DNA from: an uncultured Pelagibacteraceae bacterium
GTDB taxonomy: Bacteria; Pseudomonadota; Alphaproteobacteria; Pelagibacterales; Pelagibacteraceae
Direction: 5' to 3'
DNA length: 64,000 bases
Assembly: GCA_902557215.1 (NCBI GenBank)
Contig: CACDZM010000001.1
Location: forward strand, 62,001-126,000
Position numbers and translations under genes: made by a program. The notes under the pieces are model-generated. The model was not told where the DNA came from and did no database searches. It saw only the letters and a program-made list of their open reading frames with translations. Shown here piece by piece: positions 18,191-27,113 of this stretch. Every line of letters starts with the position of its first letter. Positions within the stretch are counted from its first letter, which is position 1.

Positions 18191-18941
18191 TTCACATTGC
18201 CATTTAGACCATGAACCGCTAAAAAGTGATTTATCAAATATAATTAAACGTTCAAAAGATGTGGGAATAGAAAAATTATTAACAATTTCTACATCTGTCG
18301 AAAGTTTTCAAAAAATCAAAAAAATTATAAATGAGGACGAAATTATTTTTGGTACAATTGGGATACATCCACATGAAACTGATAATAATGAAATTTCAAT
18401 TGATTATATTGTAAATAATTTTAAGGAAAATTCTAAGATAATCGGTATTGGTGAAACTGGACTGGATTTTTATTACAATAACAGTGATAAAGAAAAACAA
18501 ATTAAAAGTTTTAAAAAACATATAGAAGCCTCTATAAAAACGAACTCACCATTGATAGTTCATTCAAGAAACGCAGAGAACGAAACATTTGAAATTTTGA
18601 ATAAATATCAAGGTGAAAAATTAAAAATTTTGATGCATTGTTTTACAGGTTCAAAAAATTTTGCTGAAAAATTATTGAAATTAAATGCTTTTTTTTCTGC
18701 AAGTGGAATTATAACTTTTAAAAATTCCATAGATCTACAGGAAACATTTAAAATTTTACCATTAGAAAAAATTTTGATTGAAACAGATAGCCCTTATTTA
18801 GCACCTGTCCCTAATCGTGGTAAAAAAAATGAACCATCTTTTTTGAGTTACACAGCTCAAAAATTAGCCGAAATTAAAGATCTATCGAAACAAGAAATAA
18901 CTAAAATTACAACTAAAAACTTTAACAATCTTTTTTTTTAA
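18183..18941 (+). CDS. tatD: TatD-family metal-dependent hydrolase (DNase)
   Basis: TIM-barrel metal enzyme; family members act as 3'-5' exonucleases on DNA or RNA. The 252-residue product carries the metal-binding motifs HCHLD at residues 4-8, IGETGLDFYY, IVHSRNA, LMHCFTGS and ETDSPYLAP. Length and gene order after metG match the YcfH/TatD group. It is followed by the metallo-beta-lactamase-fold gene with a 9-bp gap. Confidence 0.94.
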   Translation: MIDSHCHLDHEPLKSDLSNIIKRSKDVGIEKLLTISTSVESFQKIKKIINEDEIIFGTIGIHPHETDNNEISIDYIVNNFKENSKIIGIGETGLDFYYNNSDKEKQIKSFKKHIEASIKTNSPLIVHSRNAENETFEILNKYQGEKLKILMHCFTGSKNFAEKLLKLNAFFSASGIITFKNSIDLQETFKILPLEKILIETDSPYLAPVPNRGKKNEPSFLSYTAQKLAEIKDLSKQEITKITTKNFNNLFF

Positions 18942-18950
18942 TTAAGATCC

Positions 18951-19721
18951 ATGGAATTTATTATACTTGGTTGTGGAAGCTCAATGGGTGTACCAAGACC
19001 AGATGGATTTTTTGGTAATTGTGATCCCAAAAACATAAAAAACTATAGAACAAGATGTTCAGCCATTATCAAAACATCAAATCAAAATATATTAATAGAC
19101 ACATCACCTGATTTGAGACAACAATTATTAAGGCACAAGATAAAAAGAATAGATAAAGTACTTTATTCTCATATGCATGGAGATCAAACCCATGGAATTA
19201 ATGATTTAAGATCTTTTTTCATAAATAGCAAAAATCAAATTAATGTATATGCTGATAAACCAACCTCAAAGTATCTAAAAAAAAGTTTTTCGTATATTTT
19301 TAAAAGTTATTCGAAAGAATATCCGGCTACCTTAAAATTAAACAATTTACCAAGAAGTATTTTTACAACTAACAATAAAAAAAAGATAAAGATCAAATCA
19401 GTTCAAGTTGAACATGGTAATGTAAAATCTAATTGTTTTATAATTGACAAAAAATTAGCCTACATAAGTGATGTGAGTAAAATTTATAATAGCGATTATA
19501 GATATTTCAAAAATTTGAAATATCTAATCATTGATTGTTTGTGGTATAATCCTCATCCATCGCATTTTAATCTTGAAACTTCGCTGTCAATGATTTCAAA
19601 ATTTAATCCAAAAAATGCAATTTTAACTAATTTATCACCTGTATTAGATTATAAGGTTGTCAAGAAACTATTACCTAAAAATATAGTCCCTGCACATGAT
19701 GGGTTATCAATCAAACTATAA
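18951..19721 (+). CDS. Metallo-beta-lactamase-fold hydrolase, PhnP-like
   Basis: The 256-residue protein begins with GCGSSMGVPRPDG, typical of the PhnP/phosphoribosyl-cyclic-phosphodiesterase branch of the metallo-beta-lactamase fold. Metal ligands are visible in HMHGDQTHGI (HxHxDxxH) and further in AYISDVS and PAHDGLSI. It follows tatD directly, as in many alphaproteobacteria where the substrate is undefined. No other phosphonate genes are in the window, so I do not call it phnP. It converges with the glutathione peroxidase gene, overlapping by 6 bp. Confidence 0.88.
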   Translation: MEFIILGCGSSMGVPRPDGFFGNCDPKNIKNYRTRCSAIIKTSNQNILIDTSPDLRQQLLRHKIKRIDKVLYSHMHGDQTHGINDLRSFFINSKNQINVYADKPTSKYLKKSFSYIFKSYSKEYPATLKLNNLPRSIFTTNNKKKIKIKSVQVEHGNVKSNCFIIDKKLAYISDVSKIYNSDYRYFKNLKYLIIDCLWYNPHPSHFNLETSLSMISKFNPKNAILTNLSPVLDYKVVKKLLPKNIVPAHDGLSIKL

Positions 19722-20261
19722 GATACTTTCAATTTTATTAATTATTTTTTTTGACATTGGCTTTGTGAAGGAAGAAAACGTATCTGCTACTTTGCCCTCT
19801 TTATTGATTAAAATTTTATGAAAATTCCATTTTGGAACCGCTGAATTACCATAATTAGTCTTAGCCCATTTAAAAACTTCATGAGCATTAATTCCTTTCA
19901 CTTCAGTAATTGCTGAAAGAGGAAAAGTAATATTAAAATTTACTTCACAAAATTCTTTTACTTCAGAATTATTTTTTTTTTCTTGATTAAATGAATCTGA
20001 TGGCACACCAAGAACAATTAAACCTTTTTTATTATATTCGTCCCAAAGAGCTTGAAGTTCATTATATTGGTTTGTAAATCCACAATAACTTGCTGTGTTG
20101 ACAACTAAAACTACCTTATTTTTAAAATCACTAAAATTAATTACCCCACCTGAAATATTTTCAATTTTTAAATCAAAAAAATTTTTTTCATAATTCGCTA
20201 AAACAGGGCTTTTAAAAAAAAACATAATTACCGTTAAACCTAAAATTAATTTTTTTTTCAT
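19716..20261 (-). CDS. Exported glutathione peroxidase-family protein
   Basis: Thiol peroxidase of the GPx family with Cys in the selenocysteine position: NTASYCGFTNQYNEL. Supporting residues are the Gln in SFNQE and the Trp-Asn in KWNFHKIL. An N-terminal hydrophobic segment (about 1-22) suggests export to the periplasm. At 181 residues the length is normal. It overlaps nhaA by 4 bp on the same strand, so the two are probably co-transcribed. Confidence 0.93.
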   Translation of the reverse strand: MKKKLILGLTVIMFFFKSPVLANYEKNFFDLKIENISGGVINFSDFKNKVVLVVNTASYCGFTNQYNELQALWDEYNKKGLIVLGVPSDSFNQEKKNNSEVKEFCEVNFNITFPLSAITEVKGINAHEVFKWAKTNYGNSAVPKWNFHKILINKEGKVADTFSSFTKPMSKKIINKIESIL

Positions 20262-21430
20262 TTATTAGGCGTTAATAGTATTAAAAAGTATCCAAATAAA
20301 GTGGACAAAAGCGACCCAGTCAATACACCAATTTTTACACCATCCATATATTGCATGTTTTCTACAAAGGCTAAATTACCAACGAAAAGGCTCATCGTAA
20401 AACCAATTCCTGTAAGAACTCCAACCCCATAAAAATTAAACCAATTTGAATTATTAGGCATTTGAGCTATTTTTGTTTTAATCGCTACATATGAAAATAC
20501 AAAGACACCTAATTGTTTTCCAACAAATAGTCCTAAAACAATACCTAAAGGTACCTTATCGAGAAGTGAGTCAAGTGATAAACCTTCCAATGAAACACCA
20601 GCATTCGCAAAAGCGAAAAGGGGCATTATACCAAATGCAACATATGGACTAATAGCATGCTCAACTTTTATTAATAGTGAAAAATCTTTTTCTTTTTTTC
20701 TGTGAGGTATTGTCATAGCTAATAAAACACCAGCTATTGTTGCATGTATGCCTGAATTGTGTGTGAAATCCCAAAGAAATATACCAACTATAAGATAAGG
20801 TAAAAACTTTTTAATATTAAATTTGTTTATAATTAATAAAATTATAAAAGCTAATAACATTAAACTTAAATATTTTATACTCAAATCGCCTGAATAAAAT
20901 ATAGCAATAATTACAATAGCACCTAAATCATCAATAATTGCAAGAGCTGTTAAAAAAACTTTTAAGGATAATGGAACTCTTTTACCCAACAAAGAAAGTA
21001 CACCAAGAGAAAAAGCGATATCAGTAGCTGAAGGAATTGCCCATCCATTTAAAGTTTCAGGATCACCAAAATTTATGAAAATGTAGAATAGAGCAGGAAT
21101 CAACATTCCACCAACAGCAGCAATTATTGGAAGTAAAGCTTGTTTAATATTAGAAAGTTCTCCTTGTAAAAACTCTCTTTTTATTTCTAATGTAACAAAG
21201 AAAAAGAATATTGCCATTAAAGCATCATTAATCCAGTGAATAACAGATAATTTTAATCCATAATTATTAATACCTATGAATAAATATTTATTTAATGTTG
21301 AGAAATATAATTCGGATAAATCTGAATTACTTATTACTAGAGCAATAATAGCTGCAAATAATAATACTAAACCGCTTGCTGCTTCAAGTTTAAAAAACCA
21401 TCTAAACGGCTTTGATAGATAATTAATCAT
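20258..21430 (-). CDS. nhaA: Na+/H+ antiporter NhaA
   Basis: Inner-membrane antiporter exchanging sodium for protons in pH and salt homeostasis. The 390-residue product has twelve expected helices, the N-terminal MINYLSKPFRWFFKLEAASG, ATDIAFSLGVLSLLG containing the first catalytic-site Asp, ALAIIDDLGAIVIIA containing the paired essential aspartates, and a C-terminal GVLTGIGFTMSLF. It starts 2 bp after the stop of a zinc-ribbon membrane protein and overlaps the peroxidase gene. Confidence 0.96.
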   Translation of the reverse strand: MINYLSKPFRWFFKLEAASGLVLLFAAIIALVISNSDLSELYFSTLNKYLFIGINNYGLKLSVIHWINDALMAIFFFFVTLEIKREFLQGELSNIKQALLPIIAAVGGMLIPALFYIFINFGDPETLNGWAIPSATDIAFSLGVLSLLGKRVPLSLKVFLTALAIIDDLGAIVIIAIFYSGDLSIKYLSLMLLAFIILLIINKFNIKKFLPYLIVGIFLWDFTHNSGIHATIAGVLLAMTIPHRKKEKDFSLLIKVEHAISPYVAFGIMPLFAFANAGVSLEGLSLDSLLDKVPLGIVLGLFVGKQLGVFVFSYVAIKTKIAQMPNNSNWFNFYGVGVLTGIGFTMSLFVGNLAFVENMQYMDGVKIGVLTGSLLSTLFGYFLILLTPNK

Positions 21431-21432
21431 TT

Positions 21433-21888
21433 TTATTTAAATAGATCATTAAAAAATAATTGTAGATCTTTAATTGTTTCAAATAAGTTATACAAAAACA
21501 ACTCTAAATTTGGGAAAATTTCACTTAGATTATTTTTAAAAGTATCTAAAAATATTATCAAAGCTATAAAAGAAATAATCAATACAATTAGGTAATTAAA
21601 AAAATTTAAAATACTTAAATTTTTTGATTTATGTTTTCTCGTTTCATCGATTTTATCATTAGTTTGATTTTTAAGAATATTTGACTGGTTGCCTGTATTA
21701 GTTTCATTATTATCAATTTTTTCATTTTCATTGGATTCTAATAGTTTTTCAAAAACTTTAATTTCATCTTTTTTTTTAAAGAACCATTTGTAATTACATG
21801 ATCCACACTGAAGAGTTCTTCCATCTTCTGGTAATAGATTATCGTCTAATTCAAATTTTTTTTGGCATGACGGGCAGGTAATAATCAT
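21433..21888 (-). CDS. MJ0042-type zinc-ribbon membrane protein
   Basis: The 151-residue product starts with a zinc ribbon MIITCPSCQKKFELDDNLLP...CGSCNYKW (two CxxC pairs, MJ0042 type), followed by a low-complexity Asn/Lys-rich linker and one membrane helix near residues 93-115. Proteins of this build are common in alphaproteobacteria and their function is unknown. It is the first gene of the minus-strand unit with nhaA and the peroxidase. No more specific call is justified. Confidence 0.82.
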   Translation of the reverse strand: MIITCPSCQKKFELDDNLLPEDGRTLQCGSCNYKWFFKKKDEIKVFEKLLESNENEKIDNNETNTGNQSNILKNQTNDKIDETRKHKSKNLSILNFFNYLIVLIISFIALIIFLDTFKNNLSEIFPNLELFLYNLFETIKDLQLFFNDLFK

Positions 21889-21945
21889 AAGCCTTATATA
21901 ACAGATTTTTCTTAAAATTCTTTTAAATTTGTCTACCTTTATGCA

Positions 21946-21973
21946 TTGAAATAATTAATAAGTGCTGTATTAG
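21946..21973 (+). promoter_or_regulatory. Candidate sigma-70 promoter for tRNA-Pro
   Basis: TTGAAA at 21946-21951 and TATTAG at 21968-21973 are 16 bp apart, and the tRNA begins 9 bp after the -10 box, which fits a transcript starting at or just before the mature 5' end. Confidence 0.5.
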
Positions 21974-21982
21974 TACATCACT

Positions 21983-22059
<77 letters not shown>

Positions 22060-22062
22060 TTT

Positions 22063-22344
22063 ATGAAAAAAGCTAAAATTTATATACCTAATAAAAGTGC
22101 AATGCAGTCCGGTAGGGGAAAATCTTATAAATGGATCTTGGAATTTGAGACTAGGGATCCCACAAGAAATCCTTTAATGGGTTGGGAAAGTTCGAATGAC
22201 ACTCTATCAGAATTGAATTTAGAATTTTCTACAAAAGAATTAGCAATAGAATATGCAAAAAAAAATAAGATTGAAGTTGAAATTATAGAACCTAAAAAAA
22301 GAAAAATTGTAAAAAAGTCTTATGCAGATAATTTCTTAAAATAG
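22063..22344 (+). CDS. Complex I accessory subunit, NDUFS4-like (ETC complex I conserved region)
   Basis: The 93-residue product matches the alphaproteobacterial and mitochondrial NDUFS4/18-kDa accessory subunit of NADH:ubiquinone oxidoreductase: KAKIYIPNKSAMQSGRGKSYKWILEFE, then NPLMGWESSNDTLSELNLEFSTKELAIEYA. It would sit on the peripheral arm of complex I. The start codon lies 3 bp after the CCA of tRNA-Pro with no room for its own promoter or a Shine-Dalgarno site, and its stop abuts the next gene. Confidence 0.92.
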   Translation: MKKAKIYIPNKSAMQSGRGKSYKWILEFETRDPTRNPLMGWESSNDTLSELNLEFSTKELAIEYAKKNKIEVEIIEPKKRKIVKKSYADNFLK

Positions 22345-23337
22345 ATGTTTAAATTTTTTACACAAAAAAAGTGGCACCTTTGGAGTATTGGCGGTACTAT
22401 TATAATTTTAATTGCCACATGGTATCAAGTTCAATTAGATGTTAGAATAAATGAATGGTTTGGAGAATTTTACGACACTCTTCAAAAAGCCTTAACAGAA
22501 CCTAATTCAGTAACAGAGAAAGATTTTATTGCTTACTTATTTACTTTTGCAAAAATAGCTGCTGTTTATATTTTAGTTGTCATCTTTAGTGATTATTTTA
22601 CAAGTCATTGGACTTTTAGATGGAGAACAGCTATGGCTGATTTTTATCATGATAAGTGGGATTATGCTTCTTCTATAGAGGGAGCATCACAAAGAGTTCA
22701 AGAAGATACTTTAAAATTTGCAAGAATTATGGAGGGCTTAGGGGCCGAACTTTTAAGAAGCTTAATGACCTTGGTGGCATTTACACCTATATTATGGGGG
22801 TTATCAAAAAGTATTACTGTTCTTCCATGGATTGGGCCAGTTGACCACGCATTAGTTTGGGTTGCAATTGTTTCAGCATTAGGAGGAACTATAATCTTAG
22901 CTAGTGTGGGAATTAAATTACCTGGAATTGAGTATGATATTCAAAAAGAAGAGGCAGCATATAGAAAAGAGTTAGTTTTAGGGGAAGATTTTAAGGAAAG
23001 TGCAAAGCCTGAAAAAATAACTGATCTTTATGGCGGAGTTCGTAAAATTCATTACAAAATGTATTTCCATTATCTATATTTTAATGCTGTTAAGTGGAGT
23101 TATCTTCAAGGGATGGTTATTGTTCCTTATTTAGCTTTAGCACCTACAATAGTTACAGGGGCAATAACTCTAGGTTTTGTTCAGCAAATTATAAGGGCTT
23201 TTGGTAGAGTTGAAACCTCTCTACAATATTTAGTACGAAGTTGGCCAATAATTGTTGAATTAATATCTGTGTGGAAAAGATTAAGGGAATTTGAAAATAG
23301 ATTAGAGAAAAACACATCTTTGGAAACTATCGCTTGA
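22345..23337 (+). CDS. SbmA/BacA-like inner-membrane transporter
   Basis: The 330-residue membrane protein belongs to the SbmA/BacA family, proton-driven importers of peptides and modified peptides related to ABC transporter membrane domains. Features are the WHLWSIGGTIIILIATWYQV first helix, WTFRWRTAMADFYHDKW, ASQRVQEDTLKF and LFQQ-like FVQQIIRAFGRVETSLQYLVRSWP. There is no ATPase domain. At 330 residues it is shorter than E. coli SbmA as I recall it. It starts at the base after the NDUFS4-like stop and overlaps glpX by one base. Confidence 0.88.
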   Translation: MFKFFTQKKWHLWSIGGTIIILIATWYQVQLDVRINEWFGEFYDTLQKALTEPNSVTEKDFIAYLFTFAKIAAVYILVVIFSDYFTSHWTFRWRTAMADFYHDKWDYASSIEGASQRVQEDTLKFARIMEGLGAELLRSLMTLVAFTPILWGLSKSITVLPWIGPVDHALVWVAIVSALGGTIILASVGIKLPGIEYDIQKEEAAYRKELVLGEDFKESAKPEKITDLYGGVRKIHYKMYFHYLYFNAVKWSYLQGMVIVPYLALAPTIVTGAITLGFVQQIIRAFGRVETSLQYLVRSWPIIVELISVWKRLREFENRLEKNTSLETIA

Positions 23338-24278
23338 TGGGAATAGATAAAAAATTTGAGGATTTATTTATTAACGTTTCGTCTAGAGCTGCATTAGCCA
23401 GTTATTACTTAATAGGGAGGAAAGATAAAATAGCTGCTGATAAAGCAGCAGTCGACACAATGAGAACTGAATTAAATAAAATTGATATGAAAGGAAATAT
23501 AGTTATTGGAGAAGGTGAGCTTGATGAGGCTCCTATGCTTTATATTGGAGAAAATTTGGGTAATAAGAATGGTCCAGAATTCGATATAGCTGTAGATCCG
23601 TTAGAAGGTACAAATTTTGTAGCAAATAACTTACCTGGAGCTTTGTCAGTGATAGCTGTTGCAGAAAAATCAAATTTATTTAATGCTCCTGAAACTTATA
23701 TGAATAAAATTTCAGCAAATGTAAATGAAAAAAATGTTGTAGATTTAGATTTTACATTAAAAAAAAATATTTTTAATTTAGCTGAGTACAAAAATAAAAA
23801 TCCTAAAGATATAACAGTTTGTCTTTTAGATCGTCCTCGACACAAACAAATTATTGATGAATTGAGCAACATAGGAGTTAAATTAAAATTAATTACAGAT
23901 GGTGACGTTTCAGGAGCTCTGTTAGTTACAGATGATAAATATGAGGTTGATTTATTTTTAGGTGAGGGTGGAGGTCCAGAAGGTGTTCTTGCTGCATCAG
24001 CACTTGATGCATTTAATTGTTTTTTTCAAGGTAAATTTTTATTTAGAACCGATCGAGATAAAAAGAGGGCTAAATCGATGGGTATTAACGATTTTTATAA
24101 AAAATACTATTTAGAAGAGATTGTATCTGGTGACTCTATTTTTTGTGCGACAGGAATAACATCTGGAGATTTAGTTTCAGGTATTAAGGTTGATAATAAT
24201 ACTTTCTTTTCGGAAACTTTAATAACACATAAATCATCTGGTTTAAAAAAGATTATCAAAAAACATGAAAAAATTTGA
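23337..24278 (+). CDS. glpX: Class II fructose-1,6-bisphosphatase (GlpX)
   Basis: Hydrolyses fructose-1,6-bisphosphate to fructose-6-phosphate in gluconeogenesis, possibly also sedoheptulose bisphosphate. The 313-residue product has NIVIGEGELDEAPMLYIGE, the lithium-sensitive phosphatase motif DPLEGTN, ITDGDVSGA and FLGEGGGPEGVLAA. I chose ATG 23337, which overlaps the SbmA-like stop (TGATG); a TTG one codon earlier is also in frame. Followed by tRNA-Glu after 80 bp. Confidence 0.95.
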   Translation: MGIDKKFEDLFINVSSRAALASYYLIGRKDKIAADKAAVDTMRTELNKIDMKGNIVIGEGELDEAPMLYIGENLGNKNGPEFDIAVDPLEGTNFVANNLPGALSVIAVAEKSNLFNAPETYMNKISANVNEKNVVDLDFTLKKNIFNLAEYKNKNPKDITVCLLDRPRHKQIIDELSNIGVKLKLITDGDVSGALLVTDDKYEVDLFLGEGGGPEGVLAASALDAFNCFFQGKFLFRTDRDKKRAKSMGINDFYKKYYLEEIVSGDSIFCATGITSGDLVSGIKVDNNTFFSETLITHKSSGLKKIIKKHEKI

Positions 24279-24358
24279 ATGATTATTTGTATCAGACAAA
24301 ATTATTTATTTAATTAAGCTTGATTAATAATAATTTATACAATAAAAAAAAGCATTTT

Positions 24359-24433
24359 GGTCCCTTCGTCTATCGGTTAGGACACGTGGTTTTCATCCTC
24401 GAAAGAGGGGTTCGATTCCCCTAGGGACCGCCA
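24359..24433 (+). tRNA. tRNA-Glu (anticodon TTC)
   Basis: Acceptor GGTCCCT pairs with AGGGACC, the D arm is TCGTCTATCGGTTAGGA, the anticodon loop TTTTCAT gives TTC, and the T arm is GGGGTTCGATTCCCC. CCA is encoded (24431-24433). A GIY-YIG gene starts 7 bp later on the same strand. Confidence 0.96.
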
Positions 24434-24440
24434 TTTCTTT

Positions 24441-24725
24441 ATGAAGTACTATGTATATCTTCTTGTTTCATATAAAAACAAAAAATTAATTTCCTATGTT
24501 GGCTACACTAACGATCTAAAAAGGAGACTTCTTTTACATAATTCTTCAAAAGGAGCAAAATTTACCAGGGGAAAGAAATGGAAAATTGCATATTTTCAAG
24601 AATATTCGACCAAAAAAAAGGCATTGAGGGAAGAATATCTTCTTAAAAAAAACACAAAAAAAAGAAATATGATAAAAAGAAATATTTTGATTAATTATGA
24701 AAATATCAATTCTGCTACCTTATAA
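24441..24725 (+). CDS. GIY-YIG domain protein
   Basis: Small single-domain protein of the GIY-YIG nuclease superfamily: MKYYVYLLVSY carries the first motif, YVGYTNDLKRRLLLHNSSKGAKFTRG the second with the family arginine, and ALREEYLLKK holds the catalytic-type Glu. Ninety-four residues is the usual length of the bacterial YhbQ/UPF0213-like group, of unsettled function. Its end overlaps the next gene by 29 bp in another frame, and its start is 7 bp behind tRNA-Glu, so it may be expressed from the tRNA transcript. Confidence 0.88.
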   Translation: MKYYVYLLVSYKNKKLISYVGYTNDLKRRLLLHNSSKGAKFTRGKKWKIAYFQEYSTKKKALREEYLLKKNTKKRNMIKRNILINYENINSATL

Positions 24726-26814
24726 AGAAAATTTTTCATCAAAATATGCAGGAGCTGTATCTTTGTTTGTGAAAGATACATCTTTAAACAGTAAATATAA
24801 AAAATCAATTTATGTATATGGAAACATGAATTTTTCAAAACCATTTTTAAAAAATTATGTGAATATAAAATTAGATAAAAAAATTTTACAAAGTAACAGT
24901 AAAAATTACGTATCTAAATTTTTAGAACAAGAAAAAGAAAATAATTCAGATATAATTGAAATACATAATAGACCAAATTATATTCGGTATCTTGAAAATA
25001 TCAAAAATAAAAAAATAATATTGTATTTTCATAATGATCCACTAACTATGAATGGATCTAGAAAAATTGCAGACAGACTATATTTATTAAATAATATTGA
25101 TAAGATTTTATTTAATAGCAAATGGTCACAAAAAAGATTTTTTATAGGTATAGGTAATGAGAAATTGTTAAAACAAAAAACATCAGTTTGTTATCAATCA
25201 ACTTCAAAAGTTAAGATAAATTTTAAAAAAAAAAAGAAAATAATTTCTTTTGTAGGAAAACTAAATAGAGCAAAAGGATATGATTTATTTGGTGATGCAA
25301 TAATTAAAATATTAAATAAATATCCAAAATGGAAATCAATTGTTATTGGAGATGAGCCTAGAGAAAAAATAAATTTTCAGCATAAGAATTTAAAGATATT
25401 GGGTTTTGCATCTCACGAAAATGTACTTAGAAGATTGAAAGATGTAAGCATTTCGGTTGTTTGTTCCAGGTGGGAGGAGCCCTTTGGAAGAACAAGTCTT
25501 GAGGCAGCTAGCAGAGGCTCGGCAGTTATAATCAGTAAAAAAGGCGGTTTGCCTGAAACAACTAAGTCAGCAATTTTACTTGATGAGCTAAGTTCAAAAA
25601 ATATTTTCAATATAATCGAAAATTTAATTTTAAATCAAAAAAAATTAAAGCATTATCAAAAGTTGAATTATAAAAATTTTAGATTTGATCATAAATACAT
25701 TTCAAAAATAATTGATGACATCAGAGATCAATTTCATAACATAAATCTTTTTAACATTAAAAAAGATAGAAAATTAAAAATTATGCATATTACAAATTTT
25801 AACGAGAGATTTAATGGAAGATTACATTATAACACTGGAAGAAGAATTAATAATGGATTTATAAGATTAGGTCATAATGTTTTATCAATAAGCGATCGAG
25901 ATATAATACATAATAATAAATCTTTAACTGACTTGAATGGTTTAAATAATTTGCAGAAAAAAATATTGGATACATACGACAACTTTAAACCTGATTTAAT
26001 CATGTTAGGTCATGCTGACAGAGTATCATCACTAACTTTGGAAAAGATGAAAAATTTAGATAAGAATTTAAAGATTTCACAATGGTTTTTGGATCCACTT
26101 TCAAAGTATGGTCCTGATCATGCCAATAATTCTAAAAGGATTTTAGATAAAATTGAATTTTTAGATAAAACCTTTTTAACTACAGATCCTCATTCTTTAT
26201 CTTTAAAGATTCCCAATTCACATTTTATTCCTAATCCGTGTGATAAATCTTTTGAAGTTTTAGAAAATTACAAAAACAAATGTGATTTCGATGTTTTTTT
26301 TGCAATGAGTCATGGTGTACATAGAGGTGAACTTAAAAAAGGTAAATTTGATAATAGAGAAATTTTCATTAATAAACTTATAAAAAAGAATATAAAAATT
26401 AAATTTGATGTCTATGGTATGAATAATGTCCAACCTATATGGGGTGAGCAATTTTTAAAAAGAATATCTAATTGTTATATGGGTATAAACTTAAGTAGAG
26501 GTAAACCTATAAAATATTATAGTAGTGATAGAATCGCACAACTTGTTGGAAATGGACTACTTACGTTTATTGATGAAAAAACTTACTTAAATGATTTTTT
26601 TTCAAACAATGAAATGATATTTTATAAAGATCTAGATGATTTAAGTTATAAGATAAATAAGTTTAAAAAAGACATTAAAATTGGAAAAAAAATAGCTAAA
26701 TTAGGAAAAAAAAAGTATTTTAAATATTTTAATTCATCAATAGTTTCAGATTATATGATTAGCAAAACCTTTAACCTTAAAGCAGAAAAAAAAATTATAT
26801 GGGACAATAAATGA
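24697..26814 (+). CDS. Two-domain glycosyltransferase (GT4-like plus CgeB/DUF3880-like)
   Basis: A 705-residue protein with two glycosyltransferase units. Residues 1-350 resemble family 4: a start KISILLPY, then SFVGKLNRAKGYDLF and the donor-binding segment SRWEEPFGRTSLEAASRGSA with the EX7E pattern. Residues 360-700 resemble CgeB/Glyco_trans_1_2 proteins: KIMHITNFNERFNGRLHY at its start and SRGKPIKYYSSDRIAQLVGNG near its end. It probably adds sugars to a surface glycan. It overlaps the GIY-YIG gene by 29 bp and the ihfA start by 4 bp. Acceptor and donor cannot be told. Confidence 0.85.
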   Translation: MKISILLPYKENFSSKYAGAVSLFVKDTSLNSKYKKSIYVYGNMNFSKPFLKNYVNIKLDKKILQSNSKNYVSKFLEQEKENNSDIIEIHNRPNYIRYLENIKNKKIILYFHNDPLTMNGSRKIADRLYLLNNIDKILFNSKWSQKRFFIGIGNEKLLKQKTSVCYQSTSKVKINFKKKKKIISFVGKLNRAKGYDLFGDAIIKILNKYPKWKSIVIGDEPREKINFQHKNLKILGFASHENVLRRLKDVSISVVCSRWEEPFGRTSLEAASRGSAVIISKKGGLPETTKSAILLDELSSKNIFNIIENLILNQKKLKHYQKLNYKNFRFDHKYISKIIDDIRDQFHNINLFNIKKDRKLKIMHITNFNERFNGRLHYNTGRRINNGFIRLGHNVLSISDRDIIHNNKSLTDLNGLNNLQKKILDTYDNFKPDLIMLGHADRVSSLTLEKMKNLDKNLKISQWFLDPLSKYGPDHANNSKRILDKIEFLDKTFLTTDPHSLSLKIPNSHFIPNPCDKSFEVLENYKNKCDFDVFFAMSHGVHRGELKKGKFDNREIFINKLIKKNIKIKFDVYGMNNVQPIWGEQFLKRISNCYMGINLSRGKPIKYYSSDRIAQLVGNGLLTFIDEKTYLNDFFSNNEMIFYKDLDDLSYKINKFKKDIKIGKKIAKLGKKKYFKYFNSSIVSDYMISKTFNLKAEKKIIWDNK

Positions 26815-27113
26815 CAAGAGTAAATTTAACTAAAAAAGATTTAATAAACTCTATATATATGCAAATAGGTTTTTCTAAACATGTTGCTGAAATCTTAATT
26901 GATGAATTTTTTTCTCTAATTTTACTTAACTTAAAAGATGAAAAAATTGTAAAGCTGTCTAACTTTGGCACATTTTTATTAAGAGTTAAAAACGCAAGAA
27001 TTGGGCGAAATCCAAAAACTAGAGAAAAAAAAGAAATTTCAAAAAGAAATGTAGTCTTATTCAAACCATCAAAAGAGTTTAAGATTTTTATAAATTTAAA
27101 AAATAATGAGTAA
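26811..27113 (+). CDS. ihfA: Integration host factor alpha subunit (HU/IHF family)
   Basis: DNA-bending protein that acts with IhfB in transcription, replication and recombination. The 100-residue product has the helical dimerisation part (KKDLINSIYMQIGFSKHVAEILIDEFF) and the DNA-clasping arm GRNPKTREKKEISKRNVVLF, where Pro intercalates. Its neighbour merR supports IhfA, since plsX-fabH-ihfA-merR is a common alphaproteobacterial order, although here a glycosyltransferase gene takes the place of plsX-fabH upstream. Confidence 0.9.
   Translation: MTRVNLTKKDLINSIYMQIGFSKHVAEILIDEFFSLILLNLKDEKIVKLSNFGTFLLRVKNARIGRNPKTREKKEISKRNVVLFKPSKEFKIFINLKNNE

Noticed and set aside
19716-20261. Selenocysteine in the glutathione peroxidase
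   Set aside because: The active-site codon is TGT (Cys) on the minus strand, with an uninterrupted frame.
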